This document shows positions 57,018 through 64,000 of a stretch of 64,000 nt of DNA, in pieces. Both the position numbers and the translations under genes were made by a program. Within the stretch, counting starts at the first letter, position 1. Every line of letters begins with the position of its first letter. The DNA comes from Microvirga rosea (GTDB lineage: Bacteria; Pseudomonadota; Alphaproteobacteria; Rhizobiales; Beijerinckiaceae). The notes beneath the pieces are model-generated. The model saw only the letters and a list, made by a program, of their open reading frames with translations. It had not been told where the DNA came from and did no database searches. The stretch spans positions 34,707 to 98,706 of the forward strand of contig NZ_JAJDOP010000010.1 of NCBI RefSeq assembly GCF_020595095.1, written 5' to 3'.

Positions 57018-59129
57018 ATGCTGTTCTACTGGCCATACCTTCTCGCCGATTATTACGCTGTCCTGGAAAAAATCGCAGCGGGCGTGGCCATTTTCATCCT
57101 GATCTCCAGCCTCGACGATCTCTTCATCGACGCTTGGTATTGGATACGGGAAGCGTATCGGACATTGATCGTCAAACGCCGATACATGCCTCTGACGCCG
57201 GAGCAACTGCGGGAGCAGAGCGAGCAGCCTCTCGCCATCATGATTCCGGCATGGCTCGAGTATGACGTCATCGCTCCCATGCTCGAGAACATGGTGACGG
57301 TCCTCGACTACCGACAATATGCGATCTTCGTCGGGACTTACGTCAACGACGCCGCTACCATCGCCGAGGTGGAGCGGATGAAGCGGCGCTACAAGCAGCT
57401 GGTGCGTGTCGAGGTTCCTCACGATGGTCCGACCTGCAAGGCGGATTGTCTCAACTGGATCATTCAGGCCATCTTTCTTCACGAGGAGCAGCAGGATATC
57501 CAGTTCGCGGGAGTCATTCTCCACGACAGCGAGGACGTGCTGCATCCTCTGGAGCTCAAGTTCTTCAATTACTTGTTGCCGCGGGTCGACCTCATTCAGC
57601 TGCCCGTCACATCCCTCGAGCGTGACTGGTACGAGCTCGTCGCCGGCGTCTATATGGACGAATTCGCCGAATGGCACGCGAAGGACTTGGTCGTTCGCGA
57701 AAGCATGACCAGCGTCGTGCCGTCCGCCGGCGTCGGAACCTGCTTCTCCCGGAGGGCCTTGCTGGCGCTTATCGAAACGTCCAACAACCAGCCCTTCAAC
57801 ACGGACAGTCTCACGGAAGACTACGACATCGGAATCAGGCTTGCCCGCCTCGGGATGAAGTCCATCATGGCGCGGTTCCCGGTGCAGTTCCAGGTGAAGC
57901 GAAACACTTGGTTCGGCTATGGGCGTCCCAAGGAACTCACCCTGACGATGCCCCTTTGCGTCCGGGAGTTCTTCCCCGACACGTTCCGGGCTTCTTATCG
58001 CCAGAAGGCGCGCTGGACGCTCGGAATCGGACTGCAGGGCTGGTCGCAAATCGGGTGGCGCGGATCGCTGGCGCACAAGTATCTGCTGATCCGGGACCGC
58101 AAGGGAATTCTCACAAGCCTGGTCACGATTCTGGCCTACGTGCTGCTAGCCCAGTTCATTCTGTTCCAGGCTGCGGCCGCCGCGGGGTGGTGGACAGCTC
58201 AATATCCGTCGATCTTCGCCAATGAAGAATGGCTTAGCACCGTCATCTGGTTGAATGTGATCGCCTATGGCCTGCGCCTCGCGCAACGGATCTACTTCGT
58301 CACGCGCTTGTTCGGCTGGGTGCATGGCGTCATGTCCGTGCCCAGGCTCGTCGTCGGCAACATCGTGAACTTCATGGCGACCGCCCGGGCCTGGAAGATC
58401 TTTCTTTCTCATCAGATCTTCGGCAGCCGCATTGTTTGGGACAAGACGATGCATGATTTCCCCAATGCCGAGGCATTGGTTCGTGATCGGCAACGGCTCG
58501 GTGAGCTGCTCGTGGCCTGGCAGGCCGTGGACGAGCAAACATTGCAAAGCGCCCTTGCGGAGCAAGCGCAACGGAGTGTCCCTTTGGGGCGCATTCTGGT
58601 GACTCGCGGAGATCTCGACGAGGAGACCTTGGCGGAGGCCATCGCCTTCCAGGCAAACCTGTCGCGCATTCATCTCAATGCGGACCTGGTGCAGGCGAGT
58701 TCCGGCCTGGTGCCTGTCGACCTGTGCGTACGAGAGAGGCTGCTGCCGATAGATGCGGGCAAGGGAAAGCCCATGCTGGTTGCCGCCGCAAAGCCCCTTG
58801 AGGCCGAGGTTCTCGAGGAATTGCGGTCCCTTCTGGGATATGTGCCGGAACAACGGATCGCCCGGGAGGGTGAGATCGCCGCAGGCCTGCGCTTGCTCCG
58901 CGGTTCCTCATACGCTTTCCAAGACAATGGCATGCCGCTCTTGGGAGACATTCTGTTGGAGAAGGGCTTGGTGGATCCCGACGCGCTCGCAGCCGCTCTC
59001 AGGGAGTATCGTCCGGACCAGCACGGACGTATCGGCGATTTTCTGGTGACGCAAGGTGTCGTCACACGGGGGGCTATCCATGAAGCCTTGGGCGTACAGC
59101 AGCGGATCTTGTCACTTGCAGAAGCCTAG
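57018..59129 (+). CDS. nfrB: NfrB-like glycosyltransferase with MshEN c-di-GMP-binding tail
   Basis: A 703-residue inner-membrane polysaccharide synthase. After an N-terminal helix there is a GT2-type catalytic domain: LAIMIPAWLEYDVI, the HDSED metal motif (Asp170-Asp173), TEDYDIGIRLARLG and the acceptor motif RQKARW (residues 328-333). Several membrane helices follow to about residue 465. The C-terminal 210 residues are MshEN-like. Four RLGxxL-type motifs start near residues 493 (RLGELLV), 522 (PLGRILV), 642 (LLGDILL) and 671 (RIGDFLV), the pattern that binds c-di-GMP in MshE and NfrB. The order and size match E. coli NfrB. Confidence 0.92.
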   Translation: MLFYWPYLLADYYAVLEKIAAGVAIFILISSLDDLFIDAWYWIREAYRTLIVKRRYMPLTPEQLREQSEQPLAIMIPAWLEYDVIAPMLENMVTVLDYRQYAIFVGTYVNDAATIAEVERMKRRYKQLVRVEVPHDGPTCKADCLNWIIQAIFLHEEQQDIQFAGVILHDSEDVLHPLELKFFNYLLPRVDLIQLPVTSLERDWYELVAGVYMDEFAEWHAKDLVVRESMTSVVPSAGVGTCFSRRALLALIETSNNQPFNTDSLTEDYDIGIRLARLGMKSIMARFPVQFQVKRNTWFGYGRPKELTLTMPLCVREFFPDTFRASYRQKARWTLGIGLQGWSQIGWRGSLAHKYLLIRDRKGILTSLVTILAYVLLAQFILFQAAAAAGWWTAQYPSIFANEEWLSTVIWLNVIAYGLRLAQRIYFVTRLFGWVHGVMSVPRLVVGNIVNFMATARAWKIFLSHQIFGSRIVWDKTMHDFPNAEALVRDRQRLGELLVAWQAVDEQTLQSALAEQAQRSVPLGRILVTRGDLDEETLAEAIAFQANLSRIHLNADLVQASSGLVPVDLCVRERLLPIDAGKGKPMLVAAAKPLEAEVLEELRSLLGYVPEQRIAREGEIAAGLRLLRGSSYAFQDNGMPLLGDILLEKGLVDPDALAAALREYRPDQHGRIGDFLVTQGVVTRGAIHEALGVQQRILSLAEA

Positions 59130-59183
59130 ATCACAACCTATGCCACGGCAGACGTCGCCGTTCCCCGTTCTCCGCCAGAGGAC

Positions 59184-61322
59184 ATGATGCCCGACAAGTT
59201 CCGGCTCGGTCGCACTGCCCTGTTCTCTCTGATCGGAGCGGTCACGCTGCTCGCGACGGCAGGAGGAGCGTGGGCTCAGAATGCCGAAGAATTGCCGCTG
59301 ACCGGACCGGCCTACGAGATTGCAAGACAAGCGTATGAAGCCTTTGAGCGCAAGGATTATGCAACGGCTATTGCGCGGTCTCAGGAGGCGATCCGCCAGC
59401 GCCCTGACGTCAATCGTCTGAAGCGCCTGCTCGTTGAAGCTCTGATCGCTTCGGGCGCCCTGGAAGAGGCTGACAAAACCGCCTCCGGCTATATCCAGGC
59501 GGGCGTTCAGGATAACGAGCTGGTTCAATTGCGTGACCGCGTGCGGAAGCAGATTGCCGAGCAATCCGCGCGCCGGACCAATACGCCTGAGACACCGGCT
59601 CATGCCGTTGATCGCGCTTCACCTGCCGAAAAGCCTGACATGGCCGATGCGCCAATTGTGCGCCCTGCGGACCAACCTCGCCAGGTCCAGCAAACTGCCG
59701 ATCCGGCTTTCCAGGCGGCCGACAGCGCCTACAAAGCTTATGGGCGCAAGGATTATGCCACAGCCATTGCGCAGGCTCGTAAAGCCGTGGCGCTGAAGCC
59801 CGATAGCCGGGATTATCGGCTTCTTCTGATCAACGCGCTTTCGGCCGGCCAGCATCCGCAGGAGGCAGACAAGATTGCAACCGCCGCCCTGGCGGAATTT
59901 CGGGACGATGGAGAAATCCAGGCCCAACGCGGCTATATCCGGGTTGCCCTTCGCCGATACGCGGCTGCTGCCGACGATTTCGCCGCCGCCCTGTCAAGCC
60001 GCAGATCACCTGTTCGAGACAGGCGTGCTCTTCTGCTCGCGACGTCCGATGCGGCTTTAGCGGCAAAGCAACCGCAGCGCGCCCTCGATGCGCTGGCGTC
60101 GTTGAAAGGCGAGCGCAGCTACGCGGTTGCGGGCCGTCTGGGCTTTGCTCTTCTCGCCCTCAATCGGCGCGAGGAGGCTCTCCAGGCGTTTCGGGAGGCT
60201 GCCACCTACAAGGCGACTCGCCAGGAAAAGGCGACGGTGACGCGAGCGGAGATAGGACTTCTGGTCGATTTGGACCGCAAGGATGAGGCACGCCAACGCT
60301 TTGCTGAGACCCAGGAGACATTGGCGGCGCTTCCAAGTCTCGATGTTGCATATTTGGCCAACCGCATCGGTGATGATCAGAGCGCTGGTCTGAATTTCGA
60401 GCGCGCGCGAGCCGCGGGTCAGCTCAAGGGCTCAGGTTACTTGGATGCGGCCTATACGGCGAAGCGGCTGTCCATGAACGATCAGGCGATTGAGCTCTTC
60501 AAGGCAGGTATCGACGCGGCTGCGAATGGGCAGTTGGAGCTTGAGCCTCAGCGGCTTTTCGGTCTTCGCCGCGAGGTTGCCGAACTGGAGCGCAGTTGGG
60601 GCGCTTACGCCAGTCTATCGTACGGCGCCGTCGGCGTGGCGCCCGGTATCCCTAACGCGCCAACTCCCGCCGGCGGAAACGTCCTGCAGGCTGGAACGGA
60701 AATCTACTGGCGTCCGCCCGGTATCGGTTATCGCAACGGGGCGCTTGTCGAAGTCTTCGGGCGCGTCTTCGAGACACTGACCGATGAGACCCACGGCCCG
60801 ACCGGCGCCTCGACGGCACAAGGCTATGTCGGTGCGCGCTGGAAGCCGTTCAGCACCATCAACCTCGTGCTGGAGGCAAGCCGACTGTTTCCCATCGGCA
60901 AAATTGCCCGCACCGACAGCCTTCTCCGCGTGGCCTATTCCGACGGTTACGGAACGGATCTGCGGGTCGATGTTCCCGATTGGTGGACATGGCAGGTTTA
61001 TGGGGATCTCGGATATTACGTCGAGGAAAAGCAGACCGTCGGCACCTTCGAGGCGCGTGCCGGACACAGTTTCCGGCTCGATGGTATCAGCAACCGGCTC
61101 GTCCTGACCCCATTTCTGGCGATCGGCGGCGGCTACGACAGTTCTCTCGCGACGCCCGAAGCGCTGGGGGCTGGCGCTGGCCTCAATCTTCGCTATTGGT
61201 TTCGCGAAACGCGGTATGCTGCGCCCCAGTCTTCGATCGATGTCAACGTCCAATACCGTGCGAGGCTGGGAGGAGATGATCGTGCACAGGGTGTTTTCGC
61301 TGGAATTACCCTGTCATATTGA
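59184..61322 (+). CDS. nfrA: NfrA-like outer-membrane exopolysaccharide exporter
   Basis: A 712-residue exported protein. The signal peptide ends GGAWA-QN. Tetratricopeptide repeats fill about residues 30-450 (AYEAFERKDYATAIARSQEAIRQRPDVNRLKRLLVEAL; AYKAYGRKDYATAIAQARKAVALKPDSRDYRLLLINAL). From about residue 470 a beta-barrel-type domain begins (GAYASLSYGAVGVA...), ending in the outer-membrane signature GVFAGITLSY with terminal tyrosine. TPR plus barrel is the plan of exopolysaccharide secretins such as NfrA and PgaA/BcsC. E. coli NfrA, the phage N4 receptor, is larger (about 990 residues). Confidence 0.9.
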   Translation: MMPDKFRLGRTALFSLIGAVTLLATAGGAWAQNAEELPLTGPAYEIARQAYEAFERKDYATAIARSQEAIRQRPDVNRLKRLLVEALIASGALEEADKTASGYIQAGVQDNELVQLRDRVRKQIAEQSARRTNTPETPAHAVDRASPAEKPDMADAPIVRPADQPRQVQQTADPAFQAADSAYKAYGRKDYATAIAQARKAVALKPDSRDYRLLLINALSAGQHPQEADKIATAALAEFRDDGEIQAQRGYIRVALRRYAAAADDFAAALSSRRSPVRDRRALLLATSDAALAAKQPQRALDALASLKGERSYAVAGRLGFALLALNRREEALQAFREAATYKATRQEKATVTRAEIGLLVDLDRKDEARQRFAETQETLAALPSLDVAYLANRIGDDQSAGLNFERARAAGQLKGSGYLDAAYTAKRLSMNDQAIELFKAGIDAAANGQLELEPQRLFGLRREVAELERSWGAYASLSYGAVGVAPGIPNAPTPAGGNVLQAGTEIYWRPPGIGYRNGALVEVFGRVFETLTDETHGPTGASTAQGYVGARWKPFSTINLVLEASRLFPIGKIARTDSLLRVAYSDGYGTDLRVDVPDWWTWQVYGDLGYYVEEKQTVGTFEARAGHSFRLDGISNRLVLTPFLAIGGGYDSSLATPEALGAGAGLNLRYWFRETRYAAPQSSIDVNVQYRARLGGDDRAQGVFAGITLSY

Positions 61323-61396
61323 TGAGGGGAGGGGTGGTTCGCTGCTCCAGACACGCGCCTCCCTTGAGACCGTGCTGAAATGGGGGAGCGGGTAAG

Positions 61397-62257
61397 ATGC
61401 GATCCCGCTCATGGCTCCTGCCGACCCTGATCGTTGCTTCCGCACTGTCTGTGATCGCTCTTTATCTCGCACTGTTTGGCACGCCGCGCATTCGTCGCGG
61501 GGATCTGGTGAAGGGCATCGTCTGGCAGGTGGACAATGCCACCGTCGGCATTCAGGGCCGTTGGGAGACAATCGGAGCGCGCCAGCTTCTCGTGCAATGG
61601 ACGATTGTCGACAACGTCGCTTTCGTCCCCGATACCGGTCTGCCATCCGCGACTCGGTTGCCGGATTGGATGCGGATCTCGAAGGAGCCTTGGGCGAAGG
61701 AGGTCATCCTCGGCATGGCGGGCCGATTCAGCGAGGCCGAAGCACGTTCCCGGATGGTAGATTTGGCCGCTCTGTCACAGCGTCTTGCTCAACAGCCCAC
61801 TCCTTTGAATGTCGTCGGGTGGTACTTTCCCGTGGAGGTTGATCCGACCTGGGCTGATGCCTCCCGCATGGCACTGCTCCTGATGCAGCTTCCCCGGCCG
61901 CTTTGGATCAGCGTTTACGATAGCGCCAATGTCGGCGCGGATGTGCTGGCGAACTGGCTCGCCTCATGGCTGCCGCCGGATGTCGGCGTGTTTTTTCAAG
62001 ATGGCGTCGGCGTTCATGCCCGTGACGCATCTGTCGCTCGTCACTACGCTGATCGCCTCGCAAACAGACTGGGAGCGTCTCGCGTCCGCATCATCGCCGA
62101 GGCGTTCCGTCCCGATCCGAAAGGAGGGTTCCGCTCTGCCGCCGCGACGGAACTTGCATCACAGATCGCCGCCTATGACGGCTACGACCTCTATCTTTTC
62201 GACGGCCCGCATTACGTCTCCGACGCGCTCGTCACGCAGTTGAGCGAGTTGCGGTGA
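61397..62257 (+). CDS. Putative periplasmic glycoside hydrolase of the NfrAB-like operon
   Basis: A 286-residue protein with an N-terminal signal or anchor (LLPTLIVASALSVIALYLALFG). The rest resembles a TIM-barrel glycosidase of the DUF4434 type: VKGIVWQVDN, GARQLLVQWTIVDNVAF, EVILGMAGRF, NVVGWYFPVEVDPTWAD, VGVFFQDGVGV, RVRIIAEAFRPDP. Carboxylates follow beta-strands where glycosidases place them. It is the last gene of the operon. In E. coli a similar-sized gene (ybcH, about 296 residues) accompanies nfrAB. It may trim or release the exported glycan. The family call is moderate and the function is inferred. Confidence 0.65.
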   Translation: MRSRSWLLPTLIVASALSVIALYLALFGTPRIRRGDLVKGIVWQVDNATVGIQGRWETIGARQLLVQWTIVDNVAFVPDTGLPSATRLPDWMRISKEPWAKEVILGMAGRFSEAEARSRMVDLAALSQRLAQQPTPLNVVGWYFPVEVDPTWADASRMALLLMQLPRPLWISVYDSANVGADVLANWLASWLPPDVGVFFQDGVGVHARDASVARHYADRLANRLGASRVRIIAEAFRPDPKGGFRSAAATELASQIAAYDGYDLYLFDGPHYVSDALVTQLSELR

Positions 62258-62425
62258 CGCCCTCACGGGGCGCGCGTCCGTTCTCCATGGTAAATCCTCA
62301 GCAGACCATCGTGAGGCACCAGGCGCAAATTCGGCCCCGTGCGGGCAAGCCCGGTCCGCGCGTCGGAATTGGCATGAAGGGTGTTTCCGGAGTGTCTAGA
62401 TTCTGGATGAAACACATCCTGCCGA

Positions 62426-63166
62426 TCAAAGCGCCTCTTTCTTGACCAGGTGCAGATAAGCGGGATCGAACTCGCCAGCTTTCTGCAGTCCTTCCCAATT
62501 CAGCACCTTCAGAGCTCCCCCACGCAAGCTGATCAGGCCTATACTTCGAAGATCCTGAAGCACCCGGTTGGTGTGCACTGTCGAAAGCCCGAGAGCATCG
62601 CCCAGCTCGGCCTGAGTGAGCGGCAGATGGAAGGCATAGTCTTCCACCAGTTCGACGGCTCTTAATCGCACCAGCAGCTCGCAGAGAAGATGCGCAATTC
62701 GGCCATAGGCCGAGCGCCGCCCCATGCCGATCAACCACTGCCGGAACACGGCCGCATCGATGAGGGTATCGCGCCAGAACAGGTCGCCGAGACGGGGGTG
62801 GCTGTGGATCAGGGTGCGCAGGTCGTCGTGCTGGATGAAAGCAAGCTTGGAGGGGGACAGCGTGCCCAAGCTGTGATCCATCAGGTGCAGGTGCAGACTC
62901 TGAAGATCAGGAATGTCGCCGCTGATGTGAAACGAATGAATCTGCCGTCTGCCCTCATCCGTGACGCTGTAGCGGCAGGCAAAACCCTCGACAATCAGAC
63001 AGCACTCGGAAGGAGTGTCCCCTTCGGAGACGATGTCCTGATTGGCCGGGAGAGTCTTCATCCGCAGCGGCAGGCGCAGCAAGGCCGCCTTTTCCTGGGA
63101 CGCGAGCGGGGCAATGCTCTCCAGCTTGCGAATCAGCGCGACGGTATGCGGATGAATGGCGTCCAT
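62426..63166 (-). CDS. Crp/Fnr-family transcriptional regulator
   Basis: A 246-residue regulator from ATG 63166, preceded by GGGGGAGG at five bases (the frame is open to 63181). It has an N-terminal cyclic-nucleotide-like domain (LPANQDIVSEGDTPSECCLIVEGFACRY), a dimer helix, and a C-terminal winged helix (LPLTQAELGDALGLSTVHTNRVLQDLRSIGLI). It lacks the FNR cysteine cluster, and the recognition helix has HTNR rather than ETVSR, so the DNA target differs from the FNR box. It is convergent with the exopolysaccharide operon; a regulatory link is possible but not shown. Confidence 0.92.
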   Translation of the reverse strand: MDAIHPHTVALIRKLESIAPLASQEKAALLRLPLRMKTLPANQDIVSEGDTPSECCLIVEGFACRYSVTDEGRRQIHSFHISGDIPDLQSLHLHLMDHSLGTLSPSKLAFIQHDDLRTLIHSHPRLGDLFWRDTLIDAAVFRQWLIGMGRRSAYGRIAHLLCELLVRLRAVELVEDYAFHLPLTQAELGDALGLSTVHTNRVLQDLRSIGLISLRGGALKVLNWEGLQKAGEFDPAYLHLVKKEAL

Positions 63167-63315
63167 GACAGCCTCCCCCAATCTGACTTGGCGGGAGCAA
63201 ATGTCTCTCGGCTGCTAGCGCCTCAGGATCGGATGCCAACGATATTGCAACCGTGACATGCAAATACGCCTGGAGGAAGGCAGGAACACAGGACCCCTAT
63301 CCTAGTTGAAAGCTC

Positions 63316-63576
63316 ATGCCCCGCTACTACTTCAACGTCAGAGAGGGAGCGCGCTTTGTTCCCGACGAAGAAGGCCTGGAGCTCGACGGCCTCGATGCGG
63401 CCGAATACGAGGCTGCCTGTGCGGCGGCCGAGATCGGACGAGACCGGCTGCCGAGGGGCGATACTCGTGAGGTTACGGTTGAGGTGAAGAACGAGTATCG
63501 GCAACGGGTGCTGACCATCACCGTCTCGATGGCGATTGACCGGGTGGATCCGGCGCCGGACCCCCCGCGCACTTAA
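63316..63576 (+). CDS. DUF6894 family protein
   Basis: An 86-residue protein: MPRYYFNVREGARFVPDEEGLELDGLDAAEYEAACAAAEI and VTVEVKNEYRQRVLTITVSMAIDR fit the DUF6894 pattern (YYFxxRxG, DxxGxEL, VxDExGxxxLTV), common in Hyphomicrobiales. The function is unknown. ATG 63316 gives the usual length. Confidence 0.82.
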   Translation: MPRYYFNVREGARFVPDEEGLELDGLDAAEYEAACAAAEIGRDRLPRGDTREVTVEVKNEYRQRVLTITVSMAIDRVDPAPDPPRT

Positions 63577-63701
63577 GCCGGGCGGCACGATTTATCGAGC
63601 CGGTATGCTCGCGTCACGTTCGTCCGCGAATCGTCTCGTGTTTGACCTGAGCTTGTGGGGGAGAGTTCGGCGCAAACCCTTGCATCATAAGGGCTTGGGA
63701 A

Positions 63702-63776
<75 letters not shown>

Positions 63777-63839
63777 ATGCGTTGGGCGCGCCGGGTTACT
63801 GCCACAGGGGAGCGCTCGGCGCAAGTTTGAAGTTCAAAT

Positions 63840-64000
63840 TTATTCCGCTGCGGCGATTTGGGAGGCGAGGGGCAGGCTCAAAGCGGTCCAGACTTCCACC
63901 AGGGCGCGGGCAAGCGCATCGATGTGCACGTCCGTATGGAACGGGCCGGGCGTGATCCGCAGGCGTTCGGTGCCCCGCGGGACCGTCGGATAGTTGATCG
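63840..64000 (-). CDS. hemA: 5-aminolevulinate synthase, C-terminal end
   Basis: The minus strand is open from the window end to TAA at 63840-63842. It encodes a C-terminal segment with INYPTVPRGTERLRITPGPFH and then DALARALVEVWTALSLPL. YPTVPRGTERLRITPGPxH is diagnostic of ALAS of the Shemin pathway, used by alphaproteobacteria. It condenses glycine and succinyl-CoA to 5-aminolevulinate. Only about 52 residues are in the window. Confidence 0.93.
   Translation of the reverse strand, partial: INYPTVPRGTERLRITPGPFHTDVHIDALARALVEVWTALSLPLASQIAAAE

Noticed and set aside
62254..62445. 63-codon plus-strand frame after the exopolysaccharide operon
   Set aside because: No ribosome binding site, low-complexity basic composition, and overlap with the end of the Crp/Fnr gene.

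Overview
The window is high-GC, gene-dense DNA from an alphaproteobacterium, most likely of the order Hyphomicrobiales (Methylobacteriaceae / Microvirga-like). This is an inference from the gene families: a 5-aminolevulinate synthase-type hemA, an FNR-type regulator next to hemN with a perfect FNR/FixK box, an SSS-type hybrid kinase, and overall codon use. No rRNA, phage, insertion sequence or CRISPR array was seen. There is one tRNA (Thr-GGT), and both window ends cut through genes (a thiolase on the left, hemA on the right).

Left part (1-13.9 kb): a fatty-acid beta-oxidation pair (thiolase end plus trifunctional-type hydratase/dehydrogenase), DinB-fold and hotdog proteins, a DsbA-fold isomerase, and a glutamate-racemase homologue whose two catalytic cysteines are both serine. 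These are followed by a 1169-residue SSS/PAS/histidine kinase/receiver hybrid, a LysR regulator divergent from doxX and a VOC gene, mscL with a hairpin over its ribosome binding site, an aminotransferase and an AbrB-type membrane protein.

13.9-21.3 kb is a self-contained catabolic cluster: an RpiR regulator divergent from an N-formylglutamate-amidohydrolase-like hydrolase, an ethanolamine-type permease, a glutamine-synthetase-like ligase, an aldehyde dehydrogenase and an iron alcohol dehydrogenase. Together they predict a gamma-glutamylated route for ethanolamine or a similar amino alcohol, analogous to the Puu putrescine route and needing no EutBC lyase.

21.4-36.5 kb: a divergent FMN reductase / HxlR pair with a palindromic operator; a binding-protein ABC importer of the AfuABC type flanked by two phosphatases (HAD and inositol-monophosphatase families), suggesting sugar-phosphate use; Nudix, Zn-dehydrogenase, DUF488 and MOSC genes; an ABC exporter preceded by a 16-residue leader ORF and hairpin; and a secreted pseudo-protease with a peptidoglycan-binding-like domain.

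36.5-53 kb: a ClC channel; the alpha-2-macroglobulin/PBP1C pair; hemN and an FNR-type regulator; free methionine-R-sulfoxide reductase; a Cache-domain nucleotide cyclase; an FAD amine/amino-acid oxidase; and small unknown genes beside a decayed chromate transporter.

53.6-62.3 kb is a tight five-gene operon (wecB, bcsB-like, nfrB, nfrA, putative glycosidase) behind a strikingly AT-rich region (13 G/C in 60 bases). It resembles the enterobacterial N4-glycan-receptor exopolysaccharide system, with an added BcsB-like subunit and four MshEN-like c-di-GMP-binding motifs on the synthase. The window ends with a Crp/Fnr regulator, a DUF6894 protein, tRNA-Thr and the end of hemA.
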